From: Aplectana chamaeleonis
Taxonomy: Eukaryota > Nematoda > Chromadorea > Rhabditida > Cosmocercidae
Assembly (NCBI GenBank): GCA_029168955.1
Contig: JAPDOI010000893.1
Coordinates: 84,501-148,500, forward strand
DNA: 64,000 nucleotides
Direction of reading: 5' to 3'
Positions 22,950-34,904 of this stretch are shown one piece after another. The notes under the pieces were generated by a model. That model searched no databases and was not told the DNA's origin. It saw only the letters and a program-made list of their open reading frames with translations. Position numbers and translations under genes: made by a program. How positions within the stretch are numbered: position 1 is the first letter of the stretch; each line of letters begins with the position of its first letter.

Positions 22950-23125
22950 GTTCCCCCAACTGCTCCCCAGAGCAGCACGTTGTGTCCTTTTGCTCCGCTC
23001 ACTGCCCCAACTGCTGCTCGTATAGTTGCCCCACCTGCTGCTACAGTCGCCCCAACTGCTCCGATCGTCGCCCCAACTGCTGCTCTTTATTCTCGCCCCA
23101 ACTGCTGCTCCTCATTTTTGATCTT
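22950..23125 (+). repeat. Short minisatellite, CCCCAACTGCTGCTC units
   Basis: About six imperfect units of 25-30 bp, each containing GCCCCAACTGCTGCTC or a near variant. Open frames across it are repetitive and carry no domain. Confidence 0.75.
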
Positions 23126-24475
23126 TTCTTTTTCTTATAATCTTCCCCTCGCGAGGGATGCGTCGAGTGCAGCAGCAGCGCTGCAGAGACTTATCAAAAA
23201 TAAAGACCCCGGTGAAGCTCATTGATATCCTTAACGGGTTTTTCATCCTTGCTTCTATTCATTGATCTTCACCACCGATCGAGGAAATGATGCTTGCATT
23301 GCCGACTGTCTCATGCCCACCAAAGACTGCCTCGTATCTCGCACGAGTTTGCGAGGGCCGTTCAACACAGGCCTCGGTCGATAGTGAATGTGAGTGTCCC
23401 AAAAACATTCCTCAACAGAGAATTTCTCTATTCCTTAAACAGGAATTTATTTTCACTCGGTTTTGTGACTGTAGAGATGTGAATTGAGCGCGATAATCTA
23501 TTTTTCTTGATTTTAAAGACGAATTATGGCTTTATTTGGTAAAAATTATATCTACATAATCTAAGGATGAAGATTCCCTGAAATTGTTCTTAAATCGCTG
23601 AAATTCGCACTGATTAGAGAAATGTCTAGAGCAAACGGAATTTCAAATATTAGAGAATTCATCATTCAATGATCTCTTTATAAATGATGATTTCTTCCCT
23701 ACGAAAAAACAATGAATCAACGAAAATTTTCTCTTCTTTCGAAATTAGTGTCGTGAACATTTTCAGGATGGTTTACAATTATTGAATTTATTGCGAAGTA
23801 ATTTTTGAAAACTCTCGGCTTTGAATTCCGTGAGCATTGTTTTCCATGATGAAAAGTTTTTTTTTTCGGAAAAGGTTCAGTATTTCAGTTTTCGTTGAAT
23901 TTTTGGCAAGCCATCACCGCTCAGTCAATGAAAAATACGAGTACTCGTCCAAAACCAAAAAAAATTATTTCACTGGGAAATGCTAAGTCCGAAGTCATGA
24001 AAACGCATATCGAAGTAAGAACGAGATTTTTCAAAGTTTTCGGCTTGTATCTTCCAGATTTAAAAAAAAGAACGCAAAATATTGTCGAATCTTGTGAAAA
24101 ACGCTGAATAAATTATTTTAAAAGAGTTGATCATCTCTCAAATTTTCGGTCGGTTCCACACGACAATCGTCCTATGAGAATGACGACTCATCATTTTTTT
24201 CAGTTCAATTCATCAGTTTTTAACCGAGCTGTACCATTCACATTGCTCGCAAGGAACTATTTTACTCGAGTTTACCATCTCAAACCTAACGGAAATCCTT
24301 TTTTTTCTAGACGGCGTTTGATTTGATGATCAATAAAATACCAATTTTTTTGGAAGACTTGACGCAACGAAAATTTGAATTTTGCGTAAGATTACCACGT
24401 TTGAGGTGGCCGCGCAGATGAACAGGTAAATCACTCACGCGCAGAACTAAAATGTGTACGGGCAAGACCCCAGAC
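23126..24475. other. AT-rich unique sequence, no gene recognised
   Basis: Only short open frames and no recognisable domain or splice-consistent exon chain were seen. Confidence 0.5.
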
Positions 24476-25577
24476 TCACAAGGGAACCACAATAAGTCAT
24501 AGTGACCATTCCAAATGAAATATACTTTTCTAGAACCATTTTCGGACGAAACGTCTGAATATGCCCATCGCAGCTGCCTAGACCCACTCTGAAAAAAGGT
24601 ATGAGCGTTTTTTAAAGCTTCGCGGCAAGGTTTTAAAGCTTCGCGGCTTCGCACCCCCATGCAATTTTTAGGGTGTTTTTAAATTTTTCTTCTGATTTCG
24701 CTATAAACCTGTATGTAGGGGTAGTCTGGGGTGCTGAACACGAATCTGGGGTCTGCTTACCCAAATTTTAGGGTTTACTGTAGGTTACGGTAGGTAATAT
24801 GCCACTTAGGAGGCAAAACTTACCTAAATATTCCGATAATCGAGAAATGGACATCAAATTCGTATTCAGCACCCCAAATAACCCCCACATAGAAACTTTG
24901 AGACAAATCTGAGTTTTTGACCAAACTACCGTATACCCACCGTAATCTACCGTAAGCTGCCAAAAATCGATAAACCGACATCAGATTCGTATTCAGCACT
25001 CCAAATAACCTCCAGAGAAATAATTTGAGCATAATCTATTGTAGCACTCCGGAATCGCCAGAAGTCGCGATTTGCCATCAAATTCTCCCGATGGGAATCT
25101 GTGAACGAATACAGTCGAAAACTTCGGAAAATCGATAAACGAACCTCAGATTCGTGATCAGCACCCCAAATAACTCCCCAGAGCGAATTTTCAGTCAAAT
25201 CTGGGATATTTTTTTAACTGCTTCGAGAGCCCTCTAATTATAAATAAACGCCCTACCGAAAATCCGTACAAGTCCAAAAGGCTGTTAGACTACGCAAAGT
25301 TTGGAAAATGCTCCTTCAACCTTACTTTGCTTAGTGGGGTAGTTTTGAGGGCTGAACACGATTATGAGGTCCGTTTCCTGATTTTCGTAAAAATAATGCG
25401 CTTTTTGGAGGGTACAATAAGTACGAAAATCAGAGAAAAAATGCCTATAACTTTTTTCAGAGTGGGTCTAGGCAGCTGCGATGGGCATATTCGAACTTTT
25501 TGTCCGAAAGTGGTACTAGAAATGTACATTTCATTTGGAATGGTCACTATGACCTATTGTGGTTCCCTTGTCAGATC
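24476..25577. repeat. Fold-back element, about 120-bp arms with tandem interior
   Basis: GGGAACCACAATAAGTCATAG and CGCAGCTGCCTAGACCCACT in the left arm (24478-24597) are mirrored at 25460-25573. The interior carries several imperfect repeats of about 130 bp containing TATTCAGCACCCCAAATAA (24870, 24990, 25155). Confidence 0.75.
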
Positions 25578-26474
25578 CTGGCAGAAACTCCGCGTGTCCG
25601 CCTCCCGCCGAGCGCATGTTGCGGCGCCCCACCCTGCTTATCCAACCCGTAAGCTCTCCTGAATACACCCTTACTCAATTTCATCGGAAATGATGAAAAA
25701 TCACAAAACGTGTTTGGTAATTCACAGTTTTCCTAGTTTATTACAGACTTAATGATTTAAAGGCTCTCTATTTTTTAGTTCAATGTGAACAATCTAATCT
25801 TCGGAGCCTTTCCATAGAGCTCAGGATTTATATTACCACCCACAGCGGAATACTGAGGCATGGAAAAATATAGCGGTGCCTTCCAAATAGATAATGATCT
25901 GCTTACCGATTGGGAAATCCAGTTGCGGCCTAATTTCTTCCGATGGCAAACTGTCTAATGAAAAAAGGACGTTTTTAGTGGAGCTTAGAATAGATTTGGA
26001 GCAGAGTTTTGGTGGTCAAAGTTTAGCGAGAAGAAGGAGGCACACATCCCCCAAAATCTACATAAGCGTACGATACCTATGAAGCAGCCCTCACACTTAA
26101 GTGTGAGAACTTCAAAAGTCTATTTTCTTTATTTCGAGAGATCCTCGAGTTCAGACGCGAGTATTTAGAGCTTCTTGTTTTAGAGAATTTTCGACAACAG
26201 AGAGGCGAAAAAAATTACACGAGACACTCCGAACAGAGATGAAAAAAGGAAGCTGTACGGGATTTAAAAACAAGTTTTTCTCCGAAACTTGAGTGTTTTG
26301 GGTGGCCTCTTTGCGAAATGTCCTAACCTGGTAGGCCTACATACCTGTCCAAATTTTTAAAAAAAGAATACGTTTTTTTGCGCGTACACTGTTTTTAAGG
26401 TACTCCTTGTGATATGGCTAGAGATCGAATGGTTGTGTTAACTCTAACGCTAAGTTGTACAGGCAACGGCGAAA

Positions 26475-26605
26475 TTCACTTGGTTCCTACGCGTGCTGGT
26501 GCGGAGCGGAGATTAGAGACAGTGAGGGAGCGTAGGGCAGACGGAGGCCGAGGCGTCGCGCGCCCCGCTCGCACATCGAATCATGTGAATTACGACGTTT
26601 TATAG
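26475..26605 (-). repeat. Dispersed repeat with CCGCACCAGCA end, inverted copy
   Basis: Complement of the 1140-1245 and 58690-58815 repeats. The open frame across it is not conserved and is not taken as a gene. Confidence 0.55.
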
Positions 26606-26652
26606 AGGGTACGGGAGTAGGGGATGTGCCCGCTTAGAAGCGAAGAACTCTT

Positions 26653-27245
26653 CATGCTGATTATGACTGTGCTTGTAGCTACCCGAGTGGACCACTGTTG
26701 AGCAATTTACCACACGGTGCTGGCCGCAACAGAGAGCAGCAGCTGAGGAGACGAATGGAGAACGAGGGCAGCACGTGCTCCTCAAGCAGGAGCTCGTCCA
26801 CTTGTGCGGCCGTCGTTGTTCTCGTGAAGCTGAGTGCCAATTGTGCCCCATTACAACCCCACGATCGTTTAGGATGAAGACCGATTGTTCTGCTTGAACT
26901 CTGTGCACATTATTTAGGAGAAAAACAGAAGATGTCAACTGATATATAGATATCCAGAAGTCTAAATGTACATGCTCAAAAGAAAGAGCTCTCCAAGCTG
27001 ATAATGAATGTCCTTGTAGCTGCCCAATTGAACCACTTTGAGCAAAGTTACCACACTGCGCTGGCCAAAACGGAGAGCAGCAGCTGAGGCGACGAATGGA
27101 GGACGAGGGCAGCACGTGCTGCTGAGGGCAGCACAAAAGCAGAACGTGCTGCTCGAACAGCAGCTCTTCCCCTCGTGCTGCCCTCGCTATCCTCGTCGAG
27201 GTGAAAGCCTATTGTGCTCCATTACCACCCCGCGATCCTCTGAGG
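26653..27245 (+). repeat. Direct duplication of about 230 bp with GAGCAGCACGTGCTGC motifs
   Basis: 26653-26875 and 26997-27245 align in the same orientation (CTTGTAGCT.CCC, GAGAGCAGCAGCTGAGG, GAGGGCAGCACGTGCT, CATTACCACCCCGCGATC). The second copy has extra GCAGCACGTGCTGCT palindromes. The 178-codon minus-strand frame over the first copy has no domain. Confidence 0.7.
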
Positions 27246-27289
27246 ATTTTCGCTTGGCCGTTGTACCCTTGCCTTTTCGCGAGGCTTGA

Positions 27290-27425
27290 AAAATGCTCTA
27301 AACTTGTTGGAACCTGCAGCTCGGGGCGGGATACTGCGCATTTTTACTATTGAGTCAGAAGAGATACTAACGATACTAGTCGTTTTCGCAGATGCGTTTT
27401 GACACTCTAAACACTTTCCTTGTGA
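27290..27425 (-). repeat. Dispersed repeat, copy 2
   Basis: Complement of 22574-22715. It is adjacent to the GAGCAGCACGTGCTGC duplication. Confidence 0.55.
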
Positions 27426-27924
27426 GCCATACCATTCTATTTCCGTATTTATCTCAAAGAGCGCGTATGCTGTCTTTAAACAAGGCTGTGAAGATGAGAT
27501 GACGAAGTGAGGAACGGGACGAGAACGGTGCATAATCGGGCGCGCCGTGTCCTGCAATTGCGACGTATTTTGCCGCACCACACCTTGCTGCAAGGCGAGA
27601 AGTTGCGATGAGTTCGCTCGGGTCCTTGCATTTCACGCTGATGCGGCGTTATCTGTAAAACCCGTTCTAAAACGTCTCGCAACATTCACGTCCCACCCCT
27701 TCGTCAATTTCGGTGTGTCTGGTGCGACACGTCGGAAGTTTTTCCTCAAACGTCACAAGTGTTTTTTCGCTTCAAACTTATCAGATGGATGATAATCTCT
27801 TGCCTTTCTGTCACCGAAAATTATTTTTGGAAGAAGAAGTATCCATTGGGCGATTTTGAATGTTACGATTTCCCGAGATCAAAAATTTCAAATACAGGAT
27901 CATCTGCGCCTGTGATGATGCTTC

Positions 27925-28085
27925 TGTTCCTCGTACTAGATGACTGGTGAAAACTGGTGGCGGGTCCCCATTTTTACCATACCAACTTCAAAACCATCCG
28001 TTTTTTACGTGCCCACCACTGGTGTGGTCGACCGGGCTCATTCATGAAACTTAGCCCAAAAAACAGAAAGTGGTTTTCATCGTAG
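27925..28085 (+). repeat. Dispersed repeat around CTAGATGACTGGTGA, copy 1
   Basis: Shares CTAGATGACTGGTGA.AACTGGTGGCGG...ACCGGGCTCATT.ATGAAA...GGTTTTCA with 53045-53220. The region following (28090-28470) is related to the interior of the MITE at 52264-52750. Confidence 0.6.
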
Positions 28086-28599
28086 AAGATGCCTTCAAAG
28101 GCACAGTCCAAGCTCAAGGACGAAATCTGAGGTCTCCACATAATTGTGAAGTAGACCCACCCTATACAGCACCTGCCAAGTGCGAGCTCTCAATTCCTCC
28201 CATCAAGCGAGATATAGGAGGAAGCCACCCTGGGGCGCCCACATCAGGAATCCGCTTTGGCACGCCCCTTCTACGATCTTTCGGGTCAACAGGTTTTTGT
28301 TTCATGCGCGATGGTTTCCGATCATTAGCACCGTTCTTCCCTTCATTTTCAGCCTCTCTCTTTACTCAGGGCGACTCGCATACATCGGTTCCAAATGACG
28401 AAAGTTACGAGCCGCGGACAACTCAATTTCTCTTTCGCAGCTCAATTCTTGAAGGGCCATAACTCCGTTCACAGGGGATCATGTATGATTCCAGAGACAA
28501 CATTGGAATCAGCGTTTTACCGTTTTCAAGATATGCAAAAAAAAAACAGAAAAACGATTCTCAGTTTGGACTGTGCGTAAGGTCGGGTAAACTTGTTAC

Positions 28600-28745
28600 C
28601 AGGACGTGGCCCCAATCTTGTGGAAAACCTCTGGGACAATGTTGCGAGGAAAAATTATGCCAATATTCGCCAGTTTTTGTCGGTTTTGAAGATGAGGATC
28701 ACAGTAGAGGAAACTTGGAGCGGTCTCTGATCTTCCGCACCAGAA
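28600..28745 (+). pseudogene. Tc1/mariner transposase C-terminal remnant
   Basis: One frame reads GPNLVENLWDNVARKNYANI, then RQFLSVLKMRITVEETWSGL, a stop, and SSAPETFLG. The NLVENLW block corresponds to the LNPIENLW motif that holds the third catalytic acidic residue in Tc1/mariner transposases. Nothing of the N-terminus or of terminal repeats is visible. Confidence 0.6.
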
Positions 28746-28969
28746 ACCTTCCTGGGGTGTAGGCCTCAACAATACCTCGATGTTACGTGAAGGACTACTG
28801 GAGTTCAGAGGTTCCCGGTTGTCATGATTTCACGTAGCGAAAATTGATTTTCAGTGAGTGATGGATGTTATGGGTATGAAACGGTGTGTTTGTTGATGAA
28901 ATGTTTTTATGAAACTAAAATCGAGGTATCAAACCACAAACATGCGCTCCGCCATTGTTTTAATCTTAA

Positions 28970-29256
28970 GGGTCTTTCACAGTCTGCCGGACGATGCCGT
29001 CCGGCATGTTATAAGATAGGACTGCGGCGTCAGTGCACTCCGCACTGCGGTGTCGGCCGACCGACGTCTCAGTGCGGTGAAATCATTGCCACGACGTCGG
29101 ATCAAGTTATGACGGTTTAGAACGGGTTGTTTTCGCCTTACATTTTGTACTGAAGAGTTGGTACTGACGGTTGTTCACCGCAGCTTCCCTCGCACTGCGG
29201 CTCGCTTTTAACGTGCTGGACGGCGTCGTCCGGCAGACTGTGAAAGGGGCTTTAGA
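28970..29256. mobile_element. MITE with TCTTTCACAGTCTGCCGGACG ends, 287 bp
   Basis: TTTCACAGTCTGCCGGACGA at the left is mirrored by CGTCCGGCAGACTGTGAAA at the right. Inner GCACTGCGG blocks are also inverted. The flanks are AT-rich and the target duplication is unclear. Confidence 0.7.
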
Positions 29257-29859
29257 ATTCGAAAATAGTAACCACAGTACGATCGGAGTTCTCCTTTGTA
29301 CGGAAACGCTGTTTTAGGGGTGATGTTCATGTTATGAAAATCACTGTATATGGAGTATATGTATGTGGAGTGTGATTCAGCTTTCCTAGTCATGTCACTT
29401 GATTAGGCTCTATTACCAACGCATTGTCAAACTTCCGCAAATTTGGAAAACGTTTGGATTTTTCTCTTCTCTCGCAGCTTCAAGAACCAACAAATATTCC
29501 AATTCGCATGGAGGCTCAGGAACCGAAATATATTTCAAATAATTCTAATTCTGCTGCGGCTGGATTTCGCGAGTGGGGTCAAAGAAAAGCTACGCACCCA
29601 TTTTATTTTTTATTTGTTCATTGAGACGTGGCCAAAGGCACACGTAGAACACACCAAACAGTTAATGAACTCTGAACAACAATAAAGAATACCTGAGAAG
29701 AAACATACTGTAACTGCGATAACAATAAAAAAAGAACAAAAAAGATTATTTCGTTACCGATTGAGAAGCGCGGCTCGCCAGCCGTCTAAATTGTGCTAAA
29801 GAGAGCGAAAGAGTATTGTTCCTTTTCATGATAGTATTAAAAGCAGATACGGTTCTGTT
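29257..29859. other. No gene recognised
   Basis: AT-rich stretch between a MITE and the 3' end of the CR1-like relic. The part next to 29860 may be the relic's 3'UTR. Confidence 0.4.
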
Positions 29860-31150
29860 TCAGAAGAACTTGACTCTAATTTGGAATTTGGATGTGATTG
29901 TACTGAGCTTCACGCTACCTACTTTAGTTTCTGAGGAACGCCCCATGAAAAATTTGTTGGACTGGACAGGTGTCTTGCCGGTCAAAATTTTAAATGCCAT
30001 AACTAGATCAAACTTGACTCTTCTGGAGTGTAGGGTGAGAAGTCCTAATTGAATCCTCCTATCGGTCGCGCGTGGAACATCAAGGTAACCAAGTCCAGTG
30101 GTTCTTAGTACAAGTTTGCGGGTAAAATTATTCTGCACACTCTCTAACGCATCGATATCTTTCTTTTAATAGGGCGAGAAGACAGAGGTCCCATGTTCAA
30201 CTATAGGGCGTAAATAAGTTCTGAATGCCTGTAGAAGAACTTTGAGGTCTTTGGTCCGCAGAGCTTTAAACAGGCTGTAAGTGCGAAACATGGCTCTAGT
30301 GACCAGCGCTTTGTAATGAGGTAAGAAATTCAGCTTGTCCGAAAACTGGAAAACCAAACTCATTCACCCTAGCCAGCTCTGTCCCTCCCAGCTGATATGC
30401 AGTGTCATACCTTTTTTGACCAAAAGATATCACCTTTGTTTTATGAGGTGCCAGAGGAAGTTCCCACGTTCGAGACCACTCACAAACGCGATGTATTGCG
30501 GTTTGGAGGGCGTCTACGTCGTCCAAACTGAGCAAACTTTTATAGATTCTGATATCATCAGCATACATAAGACAGGATACACCCAGGCTAGTAACCGCAG
30601 AGGGAAGATCGTAAGTGTAAATTAGGAGCAATAACGGTGAAAGCACCCCAACTTGGGGGACACCACTAAGGACCGGATAAACCGAAGAATAACTATCATT
30701 GAACCGAACCCGGAAAGTACGGTTCGTCAAGAAATTTGTAATCCATTTAGTAACGTTAGGATGTGTGCCTACCATGTGCAGCTTACTGAGAAGCCTGAAG
30801 GTGGGTACTTTATCGAAGGCCTTAAAAAAGTCAAAATATATAGCGTCTACCTGATTTTTCTCGTCAATAGGTTTTGTCCAGTCATTTAGGTAAACCAAGA
30901 CGGCCGTCTCTGCGGATCTACCTCGGCAGAATCCATGCTGGCTATCAGGAATGATATTGTACCTAGTTAAATGACTAACAATATGCTCCTACAAAATCTT
31001 TTCATAGGCTCTAGCCAACACTGAAATAATACTAATTGGTCTATAGTTTCCTGCGTCAGTAAATGGCGGCTTCTTGGGTATAGGGAAAATCAGAGAATGC
31101 TTCCAACGTTGCGGTAATGACAGAGCTCCATCTTCTACTGGAATCTATTG
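29860..31150 (-). pseudogene. CR1-like non-LTR retrotransposon reverse transcriptase relic
   Basis: Read on the minus strand from about 31150, the frames give FPIPKKPPFTDAGNYRPISI, DSQHGFCRGRSAETAVLVYL, AIYFDFFKAFDKVP, SGVPQVGVLSPLLLLIYTYD and CLMYADDIRIY. These are the ordered RT motifs, with the catalytic YADD box, of a CR1/Jockey-type non-LTR element. The copy is broken by a stop near 31000, a frameshift near 30370 and a stop before 30165. The C-terminal thumb/tail continues to about 29860. No endonuclease domain is present. The relic is 5' truncated. Confidence 0.82.
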
Positions 31151-31850
31151 AATTTTTACGACTACGTAGTCAAATTTTGGCGGTGATCGTGATGTTTCCG
31201 AACCGCGAAAAGGGCGGGGAAGGAGCGAAGATTTATGATTGGCGGTAGCAGGTTTATCACAATCCAATCAAGGCTCTTCCCACCGTTTTCACGGTATGGA
31301 CACATTACGACAACCACCGGTCAAATATTCATTTGAGATAATTAAACAGCTCATTCGTGTGAATAATAGAACCCAAAATCTTCAGAAAATTCATCCGTTT
31401 TGAAGCTACGAGAAATCGGTATTCGAACTACTTCATTCAAAAGGGAATTCAAGGTACATACATGCGGAAACTGTCGAACTCGAAAGCTCAGGTTTAGCAT
31501 AAAATGAGTTGTACAAACGATTTTATCTGAAACTTTGTTGTAAATACATTTCTAGTCTGCTAGATTACTAGGGAGAGCAGAGGAGATTCTCTGATTTAAC
31601 CCAGAATTGAATGCTAATATTAGACACTGATTGAAATTTCTCAAAATCCGGCAAGGACTGAAAGTAATAATTTGAGACTAGATGGAGGAAAGCCTACGAG
31701 AAAACTCGTATGAAGCCTTCAGAAGCGACAAACGCCGAAATTTGTTACACAGTTGCGGGAGATTGTAGGAGATTTAGAATTAAAAAAGTTTCAAAATCAA
31801 AAAAAGCTTAGCAAGATATCACAAGGTAGCTGAGTTGAACACAAAACTTA

Positions 31851-31923
31851 GGTGCCAGGCAGGAATCGAACCCGCACTGCATCGCTTACCGGGCGAGAGT
31901 GTTACCATTACAGTACCGACACC
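31851..31923 (-). tRNA. tRNA-like sequence in left arm (likely pseudo-tRNA)
   Basis: On the minus strand, GGTGTCG pairs with TGGCACC (seven positions including wobble). The T arm has GGTTCGATTCC, and a four-pair anticodon stem TCGC/GCGA encloses loop CCGGTAA. The invariant U33 is C, so it is better read as tRNA-derived than as a working tRNA. Confidence 0.4.
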
Positions 31924-32131
31924 GCTCAATATTCCTCAGCTAGTTGGCACATTAACTGTGTAGCACAACAGCAATCACCTGATACTCAAAAACATCAAAA
32001 TTCTGTCTTCTAATAGCCTCAGCCTCACTGGTTCCAATGCCGATTTGTGCTTGACAGATCACACCCGTTATCGGGCGATTGCTGTTGTGCTTACACAGTT
32101 CATGTGTGCATTAGCTGAGGAATGCAAAGCG

Positions 32132-32198
32132 ATGTCGGTAGTGTAATAACGCTCTCAGCCGGAAAGCGTGCAATGCGGGTTCGATTCCTGCCCGACAA
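32132..32198 (+). tRNA. tRNA-like sequence in right arm (likely pseudo-tRNA)
   Basis: TGTCGG pairs with CCGACA and the B box GGTTCGATTCC is perfect. The anticodon arm ACGCT/AGCGT encloses a ten-base loop, which is not canonical. Confidence 0.35.
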
Positions 32199-32262
32199 CA
32201 AAGTTTTGTATTCAATTCAGCAACCTTGTGATATCTTGTTATCATATACCATGCCATAAAAA

Positions 32263-33244
32263 GGCATTAAATATTCGAAAATGTCAAAAAGCATTGTATC
32301 AAAAAAAATCCGGCCTGATATGATACGAACAAGACACAAAATGGAGCCGACGAGAAAGTGAAACGTTGGACGAAATATAAAAATAACTGTAATATATTTT
32401 AAAGTAATTAAAATTAAAATGGTTCAAATTGCAATTGTTTGTCGATTCTGATAATTCGACAGTAGCAAACTGCTGATTGAGGAAGTAAAGTCGGATATAC
32501 CTGACTCTTTCTGCCGCGTAACGGGTACCCCCATATATACCCCGAAATTCCGGGATTATTTCTCGATGATTGCCGAACATTTATGCTTACGGACACGGAA
32601 CACACAGTCACCAGAGAATAGTGATGAAGCCATATAATTGCATTTGGAAAACCTAAGGTGACACAGGAGCTTGTATAACGGTTCAGGAAACTTTGTAGGT
32701 TCAAGATGACGTGCTCTGCAGAGAGTATACCAATTAGAATCAATGCCCTCGGTAATAGCAATAAAGCATTCACAAGAAAAAACTAGTCACCGACCACCAA
32801 CGGCTCGAGATGCTCAGCGAGAGGAAATAAATCACATTTTCGGGAATGAAAACATTGATTGATTAGAATGGAGAGATTTGTATTTTTCTTCGTCTAATTC
32901 CATCCAAAGTCACGGGGATCTGTCACATTTGTTCAGTTGCAGGTTTTTTATATGGGTTCCTCACCGATTTCTTAGCTCTAAAGGATTAGCAAGATACATG
33001 AATGACATGGAGCCTTGCCACTTCAGTCTTTCCGGAAAGATTTCTATTTTTTGGAAGCTTTACTCTAACTGTAGCTTATTTGCTCCTCTTTCACAATAAT
33101 TATTCAGCAAAAATGATCTCCAGTCAATAGCGTACTTGCCCGAAGATGATTTATTGTATAGAATTCCTACAACTCTTGTCTTCTAAAACCAAATAGGTTT
33201 TCCCGAAGCCTGTTTGAACGAGTCTTACGGATTCTTCGCTCCAG
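32263..33244. other. No gene recognised
   Basis: Unique sequence with short open frames only (for example 32414-32773 minus, 119 codons, no motif). Confidence 0.5.
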
Positions 33245-33455
33245 TGTGCGGAGCTACGAGAAGGCGGTCAGCCCGTCATCTTTCAGCAGCGGCTCAGACA
33301 AACCATATCTCGGAGCGGGACCGGAGTGCGACTGAAGCGACGCTGCCTCTCCGCTCCGAGCGAAAGTTAGCCATCTACTCGAGCCACAGCAGCCGCTCTC
33401 GGAGCGATATTAAGTCGCATTTGGCACTGTGGTCGCTGTCCGGGTGATTTTCAAA
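33245..33455 (+). repeat. GC-rich segment with CGGAGCG repeats
   Basis: Contains repeated CTCGGAGCG and CGCTCCGAG and inverted matches (TCGGAGCGGGACCGGAG versus CTCCGCTCCGAGCG). A related GC-rich block is at 35170-35310 (GACCGGACAGCGGCCG and its mirror). It is probably another fold-back class. No gene was recognised. Confidence 0.4.
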
Positions 33456-33837
33456 ATTTTCTGAGCAGCTAATATTTCTTCAATTGCGCCTCTTCTTGAG
33501 AGGAAAGTGAATGTCGCGGTTAACGGCAGAGAAAGCCCCGCCTCGGTCCGCTACAAAGGCGTAACCTTCCCCAAGGTCCGCGGTGAGAAACCACCCTCTC
33601 TACGGACCGCGGCAAAAACCGCCCACCCTCCAGCCGAGGGATCCCCTATCCCCAGCGGTCAAAATTATGCTGGTCTCCCGAGAGGGACTCCAAGTCACCT
33701 TCCAGGGTCGGCATCAGAATGCCGAATGAGGTCTCGAGTGAGATGAGACACCTTTTATGCCTGCTGGGCATGTGATAAACACATTAGGACGTGATCATTC
33801 GCTTTCCCATGTTTTTTCATGCCACTTCATGCCACAC

Positions 33838-34510
33838 CAAGTGATTTTCTCAACCTCACCCCACCATTTTATTCATACGTATGGACCGGGTGGGTGTTGG
33901 GGGGTGTCGGCGGGTTAGGCCCCGGTCATAGTTGGTGCTATTTGCATCTGCATCCCCCCCGCACCCCCCAGCACCCCCCGCACCCCCCAACACCACCCCG
34001 GTCGATACGTATGTTTAAAATGATGAAGTGAGGTTGAGAAAATCACTCGGTGCATCCAACTAGATATGACGATGATTACGTGGCCAACAGGATTGCACCT
34101 GTTCAGAGAAATAGTGAAGGAGAGTATGGTGAAGTAAAGGAGGTAGCAGTAAGGTTAGCTTTCTAGTGATACGCAATGTTTTATCTTTGACCCGCCCACC
34201 CGGTGATTTTCTCATCCACGTATTGCATGGATATCGACCGCGTCGGATACATCGAGTGATTTTCTCAACCTCACTCCATCATTTTAAACATACGTATCGA
34301 CCGGGAGGGTGCGGGGGGGTGTTGGGGGGTGCGGGGGGGATACACCGAGTGATTTTCTCAGCTTCACCTCACCATGTTGTTCATACGTATCGACCGGGTG
34401 GGTGTTGGGGGGTGCGGGGGGGGATACACCGAGTGATTTTTGCATCCCATTTCCAATGCATTCTGTGTGTATCGACCGGGCTGGATACGTCGGCTCATCC
34501 AACTATGACC
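33838..34510. repeat. G-rich dispersed units with CGAGTGATTTTCTCA and guanine tracts
   Basis: A unit of about 90-115 bp (CGAGTGATTTTCTCAACCTC, CATACGTATCGACCGGG, then runs of six or seven G) occurs on the plus strand at 33838, 34255, 34340 and 34430, partly at 34196, and inverted at 33950-34055. The G runs at 34300-34340 (GGGAGGGTGCGGGGGGGTG and more) form a strong G-quadruplex candidate. Open frames across it are low-complexity. Confidence 0.75.
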
Positions 34511-34904
34511 GGGGCCTTACTGGTCTCCCGCATGAAAGGAAACGCATTTGGGCCAGAAAACCGTCGGAGAAATCGCACTAGCAGTATTCAAAGAGGCGAA
34601 AGAAGACAGAAACTTCTCGGGTGATCCGATATTTCTGCGTGCGTAGTCACAGAAAGCGAAAAGACAAGGAAAGGAAACGGAAATCGATTGTGCAAGGGAC
34701 CCCGCGATTGCTCGGCTTGGCCTGCACACATTTCATGACGTCCTGCACACTCTTCTTTGGTCCTGCTTACTTCTTAGGGGCCGAAGGGGCTGAATAGAGT
34801 CCTGCCGCTGAAAGGGACGGCAGCATGCTATGGAGGGAATCGATCGAGCGGCGGCGCATGATCGATACTCGTCTACTGCAAGCTGTCTCGCCTTTCAGCG
34901 GCGG

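Larger units (their letters stand above)
31806..32262. mobile_element. Fold-back element with tRNA-like sequences in both arms, copy 1
   Basis: Arms 31806-31985 and 32063-32240 are complementary (CACAACAGCAATCACC and GGCGATTGCTGTTGTG; CCTCAGCTAG and mirror; CAAGATATCACAAGG and mirror). Each arm contains a tRNA-like unit whose T arm/B box is GCGGGTTCGATTCCTGC. The outermost part at the right (GGTATATGATAACAAG on the minus strand) is shared with 55942-56316. Confidence 0.75.

Noticed and set aside
26600..27136. 178-codon minus-strand frame
   Set aside because: It spans a tandem duplication rich in GCAGCA and has no domain. The frame is a by-product of composition.
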